DNA of 64,000 nucleotides from Terriglobia bacterium (lineage in GTDB: Bacteria > Acidobacteriota > Terriglobia > Acidiferrales > UBA7541), in assembly GCA_020072785.1 (NCBI GenBank), contig JAIQGG010000002.1:806001-870000 (forward strand), written 5' to 3'. Below the pieces are notes generated by a model, which saw only the letters and a program-made list of their open reading frames with translations, had not been told where the DNA came from and did not search any database. Position 1 is the first letter of the stretch, and each line of letters opens with the position of its first letter. The position numbers and the translations under genes were made by a program. This document shows, piece after piece, positions 1 to 9,914 of this stretch.

Positions 1-57
1 TGGTCACTCCGCCGCCCAACAAGCAGCCCTAAGCTGCGGCCGCCGGAAGGACACGCG

Positions 58-642
58 ATGCTGCTTGCCGGATTGCGCCGCGGAGCGAGCCTGGCCGCGA
101 GATGCAGAGATCTTTTTTCCCGAAGTCCCAAGGGGGTTCCCTACTGCCCAACACCGTTCGCGGTGGCGCGGCAGATGCTGGAGTTCGCCAGCGTGGGACC
201 CGCGGACGTTGTCTATGACCTGGGGTCGGGCGACGGGCGGATACCCATTCTGGCGGCGCAGGAGTTCGGGTGCCGCGCCGTGGGAGTGGAGATCAACGGC
301 AAGCTGTGGCGCGATTCGAATGATCTGGTGAAGCGCCTGCGGCTGGAAGAGCGCGTGCAGTTCCAGCGAGGCAGCTTTTTCGAAACGGATGTGCGGGCGG
401 CCACGGTGGTGACGCTGTACCTTCTGACCGCCACGAATGCCGCCTTGCAATTCCATCTGGCAAGTCAGCTGTCGCCGGGCGCGCGCGTGGTGACGATCGA
501 TTACCCCGTGCCGGGATGGCGCGCCGAGCAGCAGGTCGAGGTGAAGTCCGAGAACAACGTTTCCTACCTGTTGTTTCTCTACCGGCGCCAGGCGGTTCCC
601 ACTGCGGAAGGAGCCACTGCCGCGGATCTGCGCGAAGTGTGA
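58..642 (+). CDS. Class I SAM-dependent methyltransferase
   Basis: A 194-residue Rossmann-fold methyltransferase. The SAM-binding motif I, DLGSGDG, lies at residues 54-60 and is followed by the acidic end of strand 2 (GVEIN, residues 76-80). The segment before motif I (VPYCPTPFAVARQMLEFA) resembles small Dot1/FAM173-like methyltransferases, which methylate protein lysines. The substrate here cannot be read from the sequence. The start is supported by GGAAGGA just upstream. It converges on the DUF5916 gene, and a strong terminator follows at 708-737. The family is secure and the substrate unknown. Confidence 0.8.
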   Translation: MLLAGLRRGASLAARCRDLFSRSPKGVPYCPTPFAVARQMLEFASVGPADVVYDLGSGDGRIPILAAQEFGCRAVGVEINGKLWRDSNDLVKRLRLEERVQFQRGSFFETDVRAATVVTLYLLTATNAALQFHLASQLSPGARVVTIDYPVPGWRAEQQVEVKSENNVSYLLFLYRRQAVPTAEGATAADLREV

Positions 643-707
643 GGCTGGCGGATGCAGTCGAGGTGATTTGAACGCAGATGTGAGATGGGTTGACGGATTT
701 TCTTGCC

Positions 708-737
708 GGGGCACGGTACATCGTGCCCCTTTTTTTT
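708..737 (+). terminator. Intrinsic terminator after the methyltransferase gene
   Basis: A perfect 8-bp stem GGGGCACG/CGTGCCCC (708-715 with 722-729) encloses a 6-base loop and runs directly into eight T residues. It lies 66 bases after the methyltransferase stop codon. Confidence 0.85.
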
Positions 738-755
738 GCCCGGCGTGGCGCGGAA

Positions 756-771
756 GCGCGATTTATCGCGC
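756..771. repeat. Short palindromic hairpin GCGCGA-TTTA-TCGCGC
   Basis: A 6-bp perfect stem with a TTTA loop, followed by CCCC. It sits between the terminator and the convergent DUF5916 gene. It aligns with the 708-729 hairpin on the pattern GC.CG.T..ATCG.GCCCC, so the two look like relatives. There is no T-run, so it is not a classical terminator. Confidence 0.5.
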
Positions 772-821
772 CCCGGCGGTCGCAGCACCGCCCGCGACGC
801 AGCCAGGAAGGATGCGGCGGG

Positions 822-3107
822 TTAGAAGTCGAAGAGGTAGGAGAACTTGACGAAGAATTCGTTGCCCAGGTCGGAGGGGTGCCTGGGGTTAAGCAGGGGA
901 AGGGGGGAGAGCTGGAAGATGTCGTGGCTCTTCTGGTAGTTGTAGCCGGCGAGAAAGGCGGAGCGCGCGGTGAAGTCGTAAGCCATGATGGAGTTGACGT
1001 TCCAGCTGCCCCCGTGGCGGTTGTTTTCGAACTGCGCGAGGATGCGGGCGCGCCATCGGGTGGTGAACTGCTGGTTGATGCGGGTGATGAGCAGGCGGCG
1101 GTCTTGGAAGGGCGTGCCGTCCATGAGAAATTCGCGGTCGTACACGCCGCTGAACTGCACTTTAGTGCGGCCAAAGGCGTGGGCCAGCAGGCCCAGTTCG
1201 TGGCGCTGTTCGCGGCCGTAAAAATTCTCGTGGAACTCGGCTACTTTGCGGTGTACGAAGAGGTAAGTGAAGGAGACCGGCCGGTTTTCGTTGGTGGTGA
1301 TCTGGAATTGCTCGCGCGGCTGGATGTAGACGCGCGTGGGAACCAGCAGGGCGAAATTGGGCGTGAACTGGTTATAGCGCGTGCGGTCGTAGGAGTAGTC
1401 CACGGTCACCGTCCAGAAATTCTTGAGTTGCGCTTTCACGAGGGCATCGCCGCCGGCCCCCTGGAGCAGCCCGGCGGTGTCGCTGAGGGTGTCATAGTTC
1501 AGCTCGAAAAAGAGCTGGCGGATGTAGAAGCGGTTGAGGAAGGGCTTGTAGATGAGGTCCAGACCGGCGCGGTGGCGGTCGGTCTCGGGCTCGATACCGA
1601 TCTGGGTGATATCGAAGCCGCGGCCGAGGAACTTGTACGTGGCGATGAGTTCCCACTTTTCGGAGTTGTACTTGGCCAGCGAGCCGAACGTGGCGCGCTG
1701 GATGCCGCCGCTGGAGGTGATCTGGTTCTGGTTGTAGCCGGCCTGGTTCTGCCACGACCAGTGCGGGCCAAGGACGAGGTTGAGGTCCACGGCGTGGACG
1801 CGCTCGGTAGAGCCCACGTCGCCCGCAGCCTGGTCGCGGTTGACGGTGAGGAAGCCGATGGAGGAATTCTTGCCGATGTCGTGGGCCACGCGCAGGACAA
1901 AAAAGTTGGCGCCGGGGGCGAATTCGTTGCGGCGGTTACCCGTCACGGGATCGGTGACCGTGAAATCGCCGGCCTGCGTCCGGGTCTCCATCAGGCCGAT
2001 GGACCACGGCCCCTGCTTGCCGGTGAGTTTGGCGCCGAAGAGGATGCGCTGCGGCTGGCCGTTGCTGAGACCGTTGGCGTCGGTGAGCCGTGCGCCGATG
2101 CGCCGGGAATAGAAAAGATTCATAGGGGTGGAGAAGAAATCGGCGCCCTCGGTGAAAAAGGTGCGCTTTTCCGGAAAAAAGAGTTCGTAGCGCGAGATGG
2201 TGATGTTGATTTCGTCGGCTTCGGTGTCCGCGAAATCGGGATTGAGCGTGGCGTTGATGGCCAGGTTGGGGCCGAGCCCCCAGCGCAGGTCGGCGCCGCC
2301 CTCGTATTTCTGGCCGTTGTCGAGGGGGCTGGGAGCGCCGCGCCGGGTGCGCGCGGAGAAGTACGGAATGACCTCAATGTTGCGCCCGGAGCGCACACCT
2401 TCGATGCCGGTAAGCTCCCCGGCCTTGGAGGGGCGCATGAAGCCGTCGAAGCGCGTAACGATCTGCCAGTTGTCGTTCTCGTTCTTGCGCACGATGTCGC
2501 GGCCCAGATTCAGGCCCCAGCTCTCCCCCAGGCGGAAGCGGATGGACTTGAAGGGGATGGCCACTTCCACGGACCAGCCCCAGTCCTCGAGGCGCGCGGC
2601 GCTCTGCCAGATGCCGTCCCAGGTGCCGTCGAGCGGCTGGCCTTCCTTCATCAGCCCGTCATACTGCACGCCGCGGGCGTTGACGCTGAAGAAGTAGCCG
2701 GTGCGACGGTCGCCGTAAGGGCCGAGGAAGATGTTGATGCTGTCGGAGTTCGTGCGCGCGTCGTGGGTGTCGTAGCGGGCGACGATTTTGCGCGGCTCGG
2801 AATCGTAGCATTTGAACCCGAAATAGAGGTTCTCGTCGTCGTAGAAGAGGAAGGCCTCGGTCTTTTCGCTGGCGGGGGCGCCTTCGCTGGGCTCGGTCTG
2901 CACGAAGTCGGTGATGGGGGTGAGCTGGCTCCAGACGGGCTCGTCGAGACGCCCGTCCACGTGGATGGCGGCGCGCACGTGAGGGGTGGAGGCGGTGTGC
3001 GCGGCGGGAGCCTGCGCGGCCACCGGCAGGGAGACGAAAAGAGCGAGCACGCAGGCCAGGGGCCATGCCGAGCAGGGAGGATTCAGAGCTTGTCTTTCGC
3101 GGCGCAA
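822..3107 (-). CDS. DUF5916 outer-membrane beta-barrel protein with CBM9-like domain
   Basis: A 761-residue exported protein. A hydrophobic signal peptide with VAAQA-type cleavage covers about the first 33 residues. A carbohydrate-binding family 9-like domain follows (about residues 45-230, opening with VDGRLDEPVW). The rest is a long beta-rich DUF5916 region. The last residues (FSYLFDF) end in phenylalanine, the usual beta-barrel insertion signal, so an outer-membrane location is inferred. No enzymatic role is known for the family. The start at 3107 is TTG without a clear ribosome binding site, so the exact N-terminus is uncertain. A TATACT box (3138-3143, minus strand) lies about 30 bases upstream. 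Confidence 0.85.
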   Translation of the reverse strand: MRRERQALNPPCSAWPLACVLALFVSLPVAAQAPAAHTASTPHVRAAIHVDGRLDEPVWSQLTPITDFVQTEPSEGAPASEKTEAFLFYDDENLYFGFKCYDSEPRKIVARYDTHDARTNSDSINIFLGPYGDRRTGYFFSVNARGVQYDGLMKEGQPLDGTWDGIWQSAARLEDWGWSVEVAIPFKSIRFRLGESWGLNLGRDIVRKNENDNWQIVTRFDGFMRPSKAGELTGIEGVRSGRNIEVIPYFSARTRRGAPSPLDNGQKYEGGADLRWGLGPNLAINATLNPDFADTEADEINITISRYELFFPEKRTFFTEGADFFSTPMNLFYSRRIGARLTDANGLSNGQPQRILFGAKLTGKQGPWSIGLMETRTQAGDFTVTDPVTGNRRNEFAPGANFFVLRVAHDIGKNSSIGFLTVNRDQAAGDVGSTERVHAVDLNLVLGPHWSWQNQAGYNQNQITSSGGIQRATFGSLAKYNSEKWELIATYKFLGRGFDITQIGIEPETDRHRAGLDLIYKPFLNRFYIRQLFFELNYDTLSDTAGLLQGAGGDALVKAQLKNFWTVTVDYSYDRTRYNQFTPNFALLVPTRVYIQPREQFQITTNENRPVSFTYLFVHRKVAEFHENFYGREQRHELGLLAHAFGRTKVQFSGVYDREFLMDGTPFQDRRLLITRINQQFTTRWRARILAQFENNRHGGSWNVNSIMAYDFTARSAFLAGYNYQKSHDIFQLSPLPLLNPRHPSDLGNEFFVKFSYLFDF

Positions 3108-3191
3108 GTGTCGGGCCCAAAAAAAAGTGGAACGGTGAGTATAGCAGGCTTAGAGCAAAGGAGAAGCGGTTCGCGCGGAATTGCCGGACGG

Positions 3192-3740
3192 TCAGCGCAG
3201 CAGGAAACTGTTCAGCGCCAGCGCGGCGCAGCCCAAGCCGGTTCCCAGCAGCGCGCCGGCGAGCACATCGCTGAGGAAGTGCATCCCCAGGACGATGCGG
3301 GACACGGCGATACTGCAGGCCACAAAAAAGAAAGGGCCTTCGAGAACCGGGTAAAACGAGCTGAGCACCACGGCAATGGAGAAAGCCGTCATGGTGTGGC
3401 CGGAAGGAAAGGAAAACTGGTCGGGAGGCAGAACCTGGGCCCAGCAGTGGGACTCGATCTGGCAGGGGCGCGGACGGTGACTGACTTTCTTGAGCAGCTT
3501 GAAAAGAAAGACCCCGGCGATGGCGGCGGATGCGGCTGCGCCAACCGCGGCAAAGCGCTGCGAACCGCCGAAGAGAAGCAGAATCACGCCGAGCGTGTAC
3601 CACAGCCAGCCGTCGCCCGCGCGGGTGGACGAAATCATCCAGCAGCGGATCCAGCGCGGGGCGCGCCAACGGTTCACGGTGCGCATCAGGCGGTGGTCGC
3701 GGGTTTCAATCATTCCCCAGACGGTGCGTGCGACAGCCAT
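3192..3740 (-). CDS. PAP2-family membrane phosphatase
   Basis: A 182-residue integral membrane phosphatase of the type-2 phosphatidic acid phosphatase family, acting on lipid phosphates or diphosphates such as undecaprenyl pyrophosphate or phosphatidate. All three catalytic motifs are visible: K-x6-RP at 84-92, PSGH at 112-115, and SR-x5-H-x3-D at 147-158. I chose the ATG at 3740 because GGAGGGAGGTG lies just upstream. That ribosome binding site sits inside the last codons of the PHP gene, whose stop is 4 bases before this start, so the two genes are probably translationally coupled. The lipid substrate is not identifiable. Confidence 0.88.
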   Translation of the reverse strand: MAVARTVWGMIETRDHRLMRTVNRWRAPRWIRCWMISSTRAGDGWLWYTLGVILLLFGGSQRFAAVGAAASAAIAGVFLFKLLKKVSHRPRPCQIESHCWAQVLPPDQFSFPSGHTMTAFSIAVVLSSFYPVLEGPFFFVACSIAVSRIVLGMHFLSDVLAGALLGTGLGCAALALNSFLLR

Positions 3741-3744
3741 GGCT

Positions 3745-4629
3745 TCACCTCCCTCCGTTGGTTTCCCACTGCGCATCGAGATCCCAGAGCATGTGCGGCG
3801 CCTGCGCGTCCGTTTCCAGAAGAGAGGACCACTGCCGGCAGAACCGCTGTTCCTGCAGCCAGTGCCCCAGGGTAATGGCCGGGACGAAAACGGCGAGTGG
3901 TGCGAGGAGCAGGGCCGCCGGTTTTTCGCGGAAGAGCGCTCTGGCAATGCGCAGGACATCGCCGGTGAGCTTGGCATAGCTGCCGTGCGCGCCATGGATG
4001 CTGCCGCGGCCGGCGCGCAACCCGGTGAGGAACTCGTCCACCGTGCGTGCGCCGGGGACTTCGGTGTAGGTGGCGCCGGCGTGGGCCAGAGTATGGGCAT
4101 CGCTGCCGCCGATGGCGATTTTGCGGTGGCGGACCGCCAGGCGCTCTGCGGCGGCGTTCTGTTGCGGGGGCATCTGGCCGTTGCGCGTCTCATAGGCAGG
4201 GACGTAAGAGGCGAACCACTGGAAATCCTCTTCGCTACGGTGGCCCGTGAGTCCGGAAAAGACGTGATTCACGCTGAAGAAGAGCTTGCGCTCGGTGAGG
4301 TACATGAGGAGCGCCAGGAAGTCGTTGCGGCGGCGCTGGATCTCCAGGTGCTCGCGTTCGGCGATGCCGTAGACGGCGAGGTGCATCTGGGTGCCGCTGG
4401 GGAGGGTGCAGGTGACCTCTTCGCTGACGAAAAAGTCCGGGTGGCGGCGAAGGCTCTCCGCGGCATCGATAGAGTCGTGGTCGGTGATGGTGACCAGGGA
4501 CATGCCACGCTGTTTCAGACGCGAATACAATTCCGCGGGGTGGTTGTAGGACTCCCGGCAGATCCGGCGGATGCCGGGGGTGTTGCACATACCCGAGGCG
4601 GCCGTGTGAACATGCAGGTCGCAGCGCAT
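3745..4629 (-). CDS. PHP-domain metal-dependent hydrolase
   Basis: A 294-residue PHP-superfamily protein. The metal-binding motifs appear in order: HVH at residues 6-8, TDHDS at 49-53, a Glu-Glu at 71-72, NH at 121-122 and SDAH at 176-179. This layout matches PHP phosphoesterases. A hydrophobic stretch near residues 225-250 could be membrane-associated, which would suit its coupling to the membrane phosphatase downstream. The start MRCDLHVHT is chosen from the family pattern because there is no good ribosome binding site. It is transcribed divergently from the glycosyltransferase at 4794. The substrate is unknown. Confidence 0.8.
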   Translation of the reverse strand: MRCDLHVHTAASGMCNTPGIRRICRESYNHPAELYSRLKQRGMSLVTITDHDSIDAAESLRRHPDFFVSEEVTCTLPSGTQMHLAVYGIAEREHLEIQRRRNDFLALLMYLTERKLFFSVNHVFSGLTGHRSEEDFQWFASYVPAYETRNGQMPPQQNAAAERLAVRHRKIAIGGSDAHTLAHAGATYTEVPGARTVDEFLTGLRAGRGSIHGAHGSYAKLTGDVLRIARALFREKPAALLLAPLAVFVPAITLGHWLQEQRFCRQWSSLLETDAQAPHMLWDLDAQWETNGGR

Positions 4630-4793
4630 GCTATATAAGTAACGGGTGGCGATGAATGCACCATGAAAGGGCGGCGAATTGTCTGTGAATGTGCCCCCGA
4701 AACTCCTTGAGCACATGCGACTTACGTCATGCGAAATGTGGCGGGCCGCTTGCTCTTGCTGCGCGCCGCCCAAGACATGCCAGAATGCCCGGG

Positions 4794-5990
4794 ATGAAAA
4801 CAATTCAAATTGTTTTTCACGACGCTGGCGGCGGGCACCGCAATGCCGCCCTGGCGCTGCAAAAAATCATCGCGGAGCAGAAGAGGCCCTGGAATGTGCA
4901 ATTGGTGCACCTACAGGAGATCCTCGATGATCTGGACTGGTTCCGGCAGTTGACGGACATCCGCACGCAGGAGTGCTACAACAGCTTGCTGCAGAACGGC
5001 TGGACGCTCGGCAGCACCTGGCTGCTGCGCTTGCTGCAAGCGACCATCCGTGTCTATCACCCTGCGGCGCTCAAGCGCTTGCAAGCCTATTGGGAGCAGC
5101 ACCCGGGGGACCTGCTGATCTCGGTCGTGCCCCATTTCAACCGCGTTCTGCGGGAAAGCTGGCGCGCGGTCCACGGGGAAACGCCGTTCGTCACCATCCT
5201 CACCGATTTGGCCGATTATCCCCCGCACTTCTGGATCGAGAAACAGGAGCAGCATTTTGTCTGCGGCACCGACCGGGCCGTCGAACAGGTGCGCCAGTTC
5301 GGCGGCGAAAAAGCGCAGATCTCCCGCGTCTCCGGGATGATTTTGCGGCCGGAATTCTACGCGCCGGATGATTCCGATCCGCTGGCGCTGCGGCGGGAGC
5401 TGGGACTGCAGGAGGATTTGCCGACGGGCATCGTGCTTTTCGGCGGGCAGGGTTCGAAAGCGATGTACGAGATCACCGAGCGGCTGGATGCAGCGGGGCT
5501 GCCGATCCAGCTCATTCTGATTTGCGGAAAGAACGAGGCGCTGGCGGCGAAGCTGCGCGCCCGGCCGTGGCGCATGCCGGTCCACGTGATGGGCTTCACC
5601 GCGGAAGTACACCGGATCATGCGCGCCGCGGATTTTTTCATCGGCAAGCCCGGGCCGGGGAGCATTTCCGAAGCGATGACGCGCGGCCTCCCGGTGATCA
5701 TCGAGTGCAACGCCTGGACCCTGCCGCAGGAGCGCTACAACGCCGAGTGGATAAAGGAGAAGCGCGTCGGTGTGGTGCTGAAGAATTTCGAGGGGATTGC
5801 CGCGGCCGTTGCGCAGTTCCTCGCGGCGGGGACGCTGGCGCAGTACCGCGCCAACGCCCGAGCGCTTGAAAACCGTGCCGTGTTTGAGATCGCCGAACTC
5901 CTGGCGCAGCTTCTCGCCGGGCAAGGACCGGCGCTGGCTCGCTCCGAAACCGGAAACGCTCCTGCGGCGCATGCTTGCGCACCGGCCTGA
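4794..5990 (+). CDS. MGDG synthase-like (MurG/GT28-type) glycosyltransferase
   Basis: A 398-residue GT-B glycosyltransferase. The N-terminal AGGGHRNAA motif (residues 11-19) and a C-terminal GKPGPGSISEA motif (around residue 287) are characteristic of the MGDG synthase/processive diacylglycerol glucosyltransferase group. The predicted reaction is transfer of a hexose from a UDP-sugar to diacylglycerol or a similar lipid at the inner membrane face. The start is placed at the ATG that gives the family N-terminus MKTIQIVFHDAGGGH. The donor and acceptor cannot be decided. Its divergent partner is the PHP-PAP2 pair, also plausibly lipid-related. Confidence 0.82.
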   Translation: MKTIQIVFHDAGGGHRNAALALQKIIAEQKRPWNVQLVHLQEILDDLDWFRQLTDIRTQECYNSLLQNGWTLGSTWLLRLLQATIRVYHPAALKRLQAYWEQHPGDLLISVVPHFNRVLRESWRAVHGETPFVTILTDLADYPPHFWIEKQEQHFVCGTDRAVEQVRQFGGEKAQISRVSGMILRPEFYAPDDSDPLALRRELGLQEDLPTGIVLFGGQGSKAMYEITERLDAAGLPIQLILICGKNEALAAKLRARPWRMPVHVMGFTAEVHRIMRAADFFIGKPGPGSISEAMTRGLPVIIECNAWTLPQERYNAEWIKEKRVGVVLKNFEGIAAAVAQFLAAGTLAQYRANARALENRAVFEIAELLAQLLAGQGPALARSETGNAPAAHACAPA

Positions 5991-6304
5991 ACCTGGTGGC
6001 CTCTTAGCTGCATTTCACGGATGAAAATTCCAACGATCTGCTGCCTCCGCTCTGGATATGCCCGCTCAGAACCGGGTAAACCAGTGTAACAAGATGAGGT
6101 ATGGTTAAGGATTGCCGGGAGAAACCTGGCGGGAGAGCGCCAACAGGAGTGCGAGCGCGCACGAAAGACAAAAATCGATAAGCCACGTGAAGTTCCGAAT
6201 TAGAACGCGACCCGGTGGCGCGTGCCGAATTGAACTAACAAAGAAATAAAAGCAGCGGTATGGTGAGATTTCGGCGCCGCTAAGCGCAAGGTTTTAAGGA
6301 CGTT
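5991..6304. other. Intergenic stretch without a recognisable gene
   Basis: About 310 bases, less GC-rich than the flanking genes. I see no open frame with a ribosome binding site and no terminator directly after the glycosyltransferase gene. Its right end probably holds the promoter of the structured RNA and small ORF that follow, but no convincing -35/-10 pair is visible. Confidence 0.5.
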
Positions 6305-6376
6305 ATGAAAAAAGCTGAGAAATGGTATTTGGCCTTGCAGTTGCAAGTTCAGTTGCCGTGGGCGCGTTTCGGTTGA
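6305..6376 (+). CDS. Possible 23-residue leader peptide
   Basis: A small ORF, MKKAEKWYLALQLQVQLPWA then RFG, preceded by AAGGA at a suitable distance. Its last codons overlap the 5' strand of the long closing stem of the RNA at 6361-6518. Ribosomes reaching the stop would therefore disrupt that stem, as in attenuation leaders. There is no sign of conservation to lean on, so this could be chance. Confidence 0.3.
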   Translation: MKKAEKWYLALQLQVQLPWARFG

Positions 6377-6518
6377 CGATCTGAACAGAGAGCCGAGTGA
6401 GGGGGAAGGGGCTTGCTCGGTGCTTTGAACAGGTCGTTCCCACCTGCCTCTGAGAGGGAAGCTAGGATGGATGACCCCACGCTCCGGTGTGAAAACGACG
6501 CCGGAAACGAAACGCGCC
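6361..6518 (+). ncRNA. Structured non-coding RNA, identity unknown
   Basis: A closing stem of 11 perfect base pairs joins GGCGCGTTTCG (6361-6371) to CGAAACGCGCC (6508-6518). Inside it are four further hairpins: GCCGAG/CTCGGT (6392-6397 with 6416-6421), CAGGT/ACCTG (about 6430-6446), CCTC/GAGG (about 6447-6457) and CCGGTGT/ACGCCGG (6484-6490 with 6498-6504). A strong intrinsic terminator begins four bases after the closing stem, and no coding gene precedes it. Together these indicate a transcribed RNA of about 160-200 nt. Size and architecture are compatible with 6S RNA or a lineage-specific RNA, but I cannot recognise a family signature. Confidence 0.6.
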
Positions 6519-6522
6519 TTCG

Positions 6523-6558
6523 GGGGTTCCCGTTCCCAAGCGGGGACCCCTATTTTTT
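6523..6558 (+). terminator. Intrinsic terminator of the structured RNA
   Basis: A 10-bp stem GGGGTTCCCG/CGGGGACCCC (6523-6532 with 6541-6550, one G-U pair) with an 8-base loop, then TATTTTTT. No protein gene lies on the plus strand for 530 bases upstream, so its job must be to end the RNA described at 6361-6518. Confidence 0.85.
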
Positions 6559-6597
6559 CTCCGCCGTTTGTTCCGCCCTCTCGCCCGCCTGCTCCGG

Positions 6598-6619
6598 GTT
6601 GACCGCTTCGCGGTCACAG
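6598..6619 (-). repeat. Dispersed 22-bp palindromic repeat, copy 1
   Basis: An exact copy, on the minus strand, of the unit made of the palindrome TGACCGCGAAGCGGTCA (7-bp stem, GAA loop) flanked by CTG and AC. Identical copies are at 29967-29988 and 52096-52117, with near copies at 41803-41823 and 60631-60650. This one lies just downstream of the HMA-like gene. Confidence 0.85.
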
Positions 6620-6638
6620 ATAAAACTGACCGTTCCGC

Positions 6639-6860
6639 TTAGTTGACCTTGCGCGTGACCGCGATGCGCGCCGCGTGCAGAATGTGCGCCACCTGCGTTT
6701 CGCGCAGGCGCGAGGCGTCGTATTCGAACGACAACTGCTTGTTGGGATCGTCCACGCGGAAGCGGCGCAGGCCGTAGGTGTTGGCGAACTGCCCGAGGCA
6801 GCGCAGTTCCTCCAGGCTCAGCGGGGCTTGCAGTTCGTAGGTGACTTCGACGAGTGTCAT
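6639..6860 (-). CDS. HMA-like small protein without the CXXC motif
   Basis: A 73-residue soluble protein with a beta-alpha-beta-beta-alpha-beta pattern, reminiscent of the heavy-metal-associated ferredoxin fold. It lacks the CXXC pair that binds copper in true HMA chaperones and has only one cysteine (near residue 21). It lies back-to-back with the copper ATPase gene, which suggests a role linked to that locus. This is inference and I do not recognise a named family. The start has no ribosome binding site. Instead TATAAT ends six bases before the ATG, which points to a leaderless transcript. Confidence 0.6.
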   Translation of the reverse strand: MTLVEVTYELQAPLSLEELRCLGQFANTYGLRRFRVDDPNKQLSFEYDASRLRETQVAHILHAARIAVTRKVN

Positions 6861-6866
6861 GCGATT

Positions 6867-6872
6867 ATTATA
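6867..6872 (-). promoter_or_regulatory. -10 box for a leaderless transcript of the HMA-like gene
   Basis: Perfect TATAAT on the minus strand, separated from the ATG at 6860 by exactly six bases. Transcription would start at or next to the A of the ATG. No good -35 hexamer is seen. Confidence 0.6.
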
Positions 6873-6921
6873 CCAGCCGGTGCAAATTCAGGGACAGAGC
6901 AACGCAGGACCGGAATTCATC

Positions 6922-6927
6922 TAATAT
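6922..6927 (+). promoter_or_regulatory. -10 box for a leaderless transcript of the copper ATPase gene
   Basis: TAATAT ends six bases before the ATG at 6934, mirroring the arrangement of the divergent gene. The six-base spacer is AGGGCC, which has little ribosome-binding-site character. Confidence 0.45.
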
Positions 6928-6933
6928 AGGGCC

Positions 6934-9306
<2,373 letters not shown>

Positions 9307-9360
9307 TGCGGCTTGAAGCGAGAAGGAGGCATATGTAGGTCAAGATTTGAGGGAGGAATT

Positions 9361-9648
9361 ATGAGCGGTTTGCTTTCGTTGCTGCTGTTCGCAGCGTTTT
9401 TCTACCTGATGATGCGCTTCGGCTGTGGCGCCCATATGGTGCACGGCCATCACCCCGGTCACGGACCGGGCGCCGGCGAGGGCCTGGGCGGTAGCACAGG
9501 CAGAGACCCAGTCTGTGGCATGCAGGTTCATCCCGGGCAGGGCTATGCCAAGTTGCAGGATGGGCGGGAGTACCGCTTCTGTTCCAGGAAATGTCTGGAT
9601 CAGTTTGAGGCCGACCCGGGGCGGTACATTTCGAGTGGCAGGAGTTAA
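9361..9648 (+). CDS. YHS-domain membrane-anchored protein
   Basis: A 95-residue protein with one N-terminal membrane helix (about residues 3-18), a His/Gly-rich linker (HMVHGHHPGHGPG, residues 25-37) and a C-terminal YHS domain with DPVCGM (49-54) and the CSRKC pair (74-78). The domain matches the N-terminus of the adjacent ATPase, so it probably binds or hands over copper at the membrane. The start at 9361 is fixed by GGGAGGAATT immediately upstream. It lies 54 bases after the ATPase gene and two bases before the DUF5676 gene. Confidence 0.8.
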   Translation: MSGLLSLLLFAAFFYLMMRFGCGAHMVHGHHPGHGPGAGEGLGGSTGRDPVCGMQVHPGQGYAKLQDGREYRFCSRKCLDQFEADPGRYISSGRS

Positions 9649-9650
9649 AC

Positions 9651-9914
9651 ATGAGACAAGGTCTTTCGCTGAAGGGAGTGGGCCACGCAACCAGTTTGTT
9701 CTTGGCGATCACTTTTGCAGCCTGCGTGGCGTTCGACTTGCTTCTCCCGCAACATGCGATGTTCCAGGCATGGCAGAAACTGTTGCCTGGTTTCCAGTGG
9801 ATCAGTTGGAAGAGTTTCCTTCTCGGATTGGTCGAAAGCTACGGTTACGGATGGTACTTCGCGCTGATCTGGGTGCCGCTGTACAACGTATTCGCTGCGC
9901 GCGGCCAGCGTTAG
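9651..9914 (+). CDS. DUF5676 family small membrane protein
   Basis: An 87-residue inner-membrane protein with two predicted helices (about 12-32 and 55-80) and the pattern ACVAFDLLLP...LLPGFQWISWKSFLLGLVE typical of DUF5676. Genes of this family often accompany copper and other metal-export loci. The molecular role is unknown. It starts two bases after the YHS gene with AGGAG as ribosome binding site, so it belongs to the same operon. Confidence 0.75.
   Translation: MRQGLSLKGVGHATSLFLAITFAACVAFDLLLPQHAMFQAWQKLLPGFQWISWKSFLLGLVESYGYGWYFALIWVPLYNVFAARGQR

Noticed and set aside
690-3875. A 1061-codon open frame on the plus strand
   Set aside because: It is antisense to the DUF5916 and PAP2 genes. 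It has the Gly/Ala/Val/Glu-rich composition that high-GC genes give on the opposite strand, and no recognisable domain.
6413-6646. A 77-codon plus-strand frame
   Set aside because: It overlaps the internal hairpins of the structured RNA and its terminator, so it is not a plausible gene.
9333-9338. A ribosome binding site followed by ATG TAG (start-stop) between copA and the YHS gene
   Set aside because: Minimal start-stop elements can be regulatory, but a single short occurrence is easily chance. The real start of the next gene has its own site.
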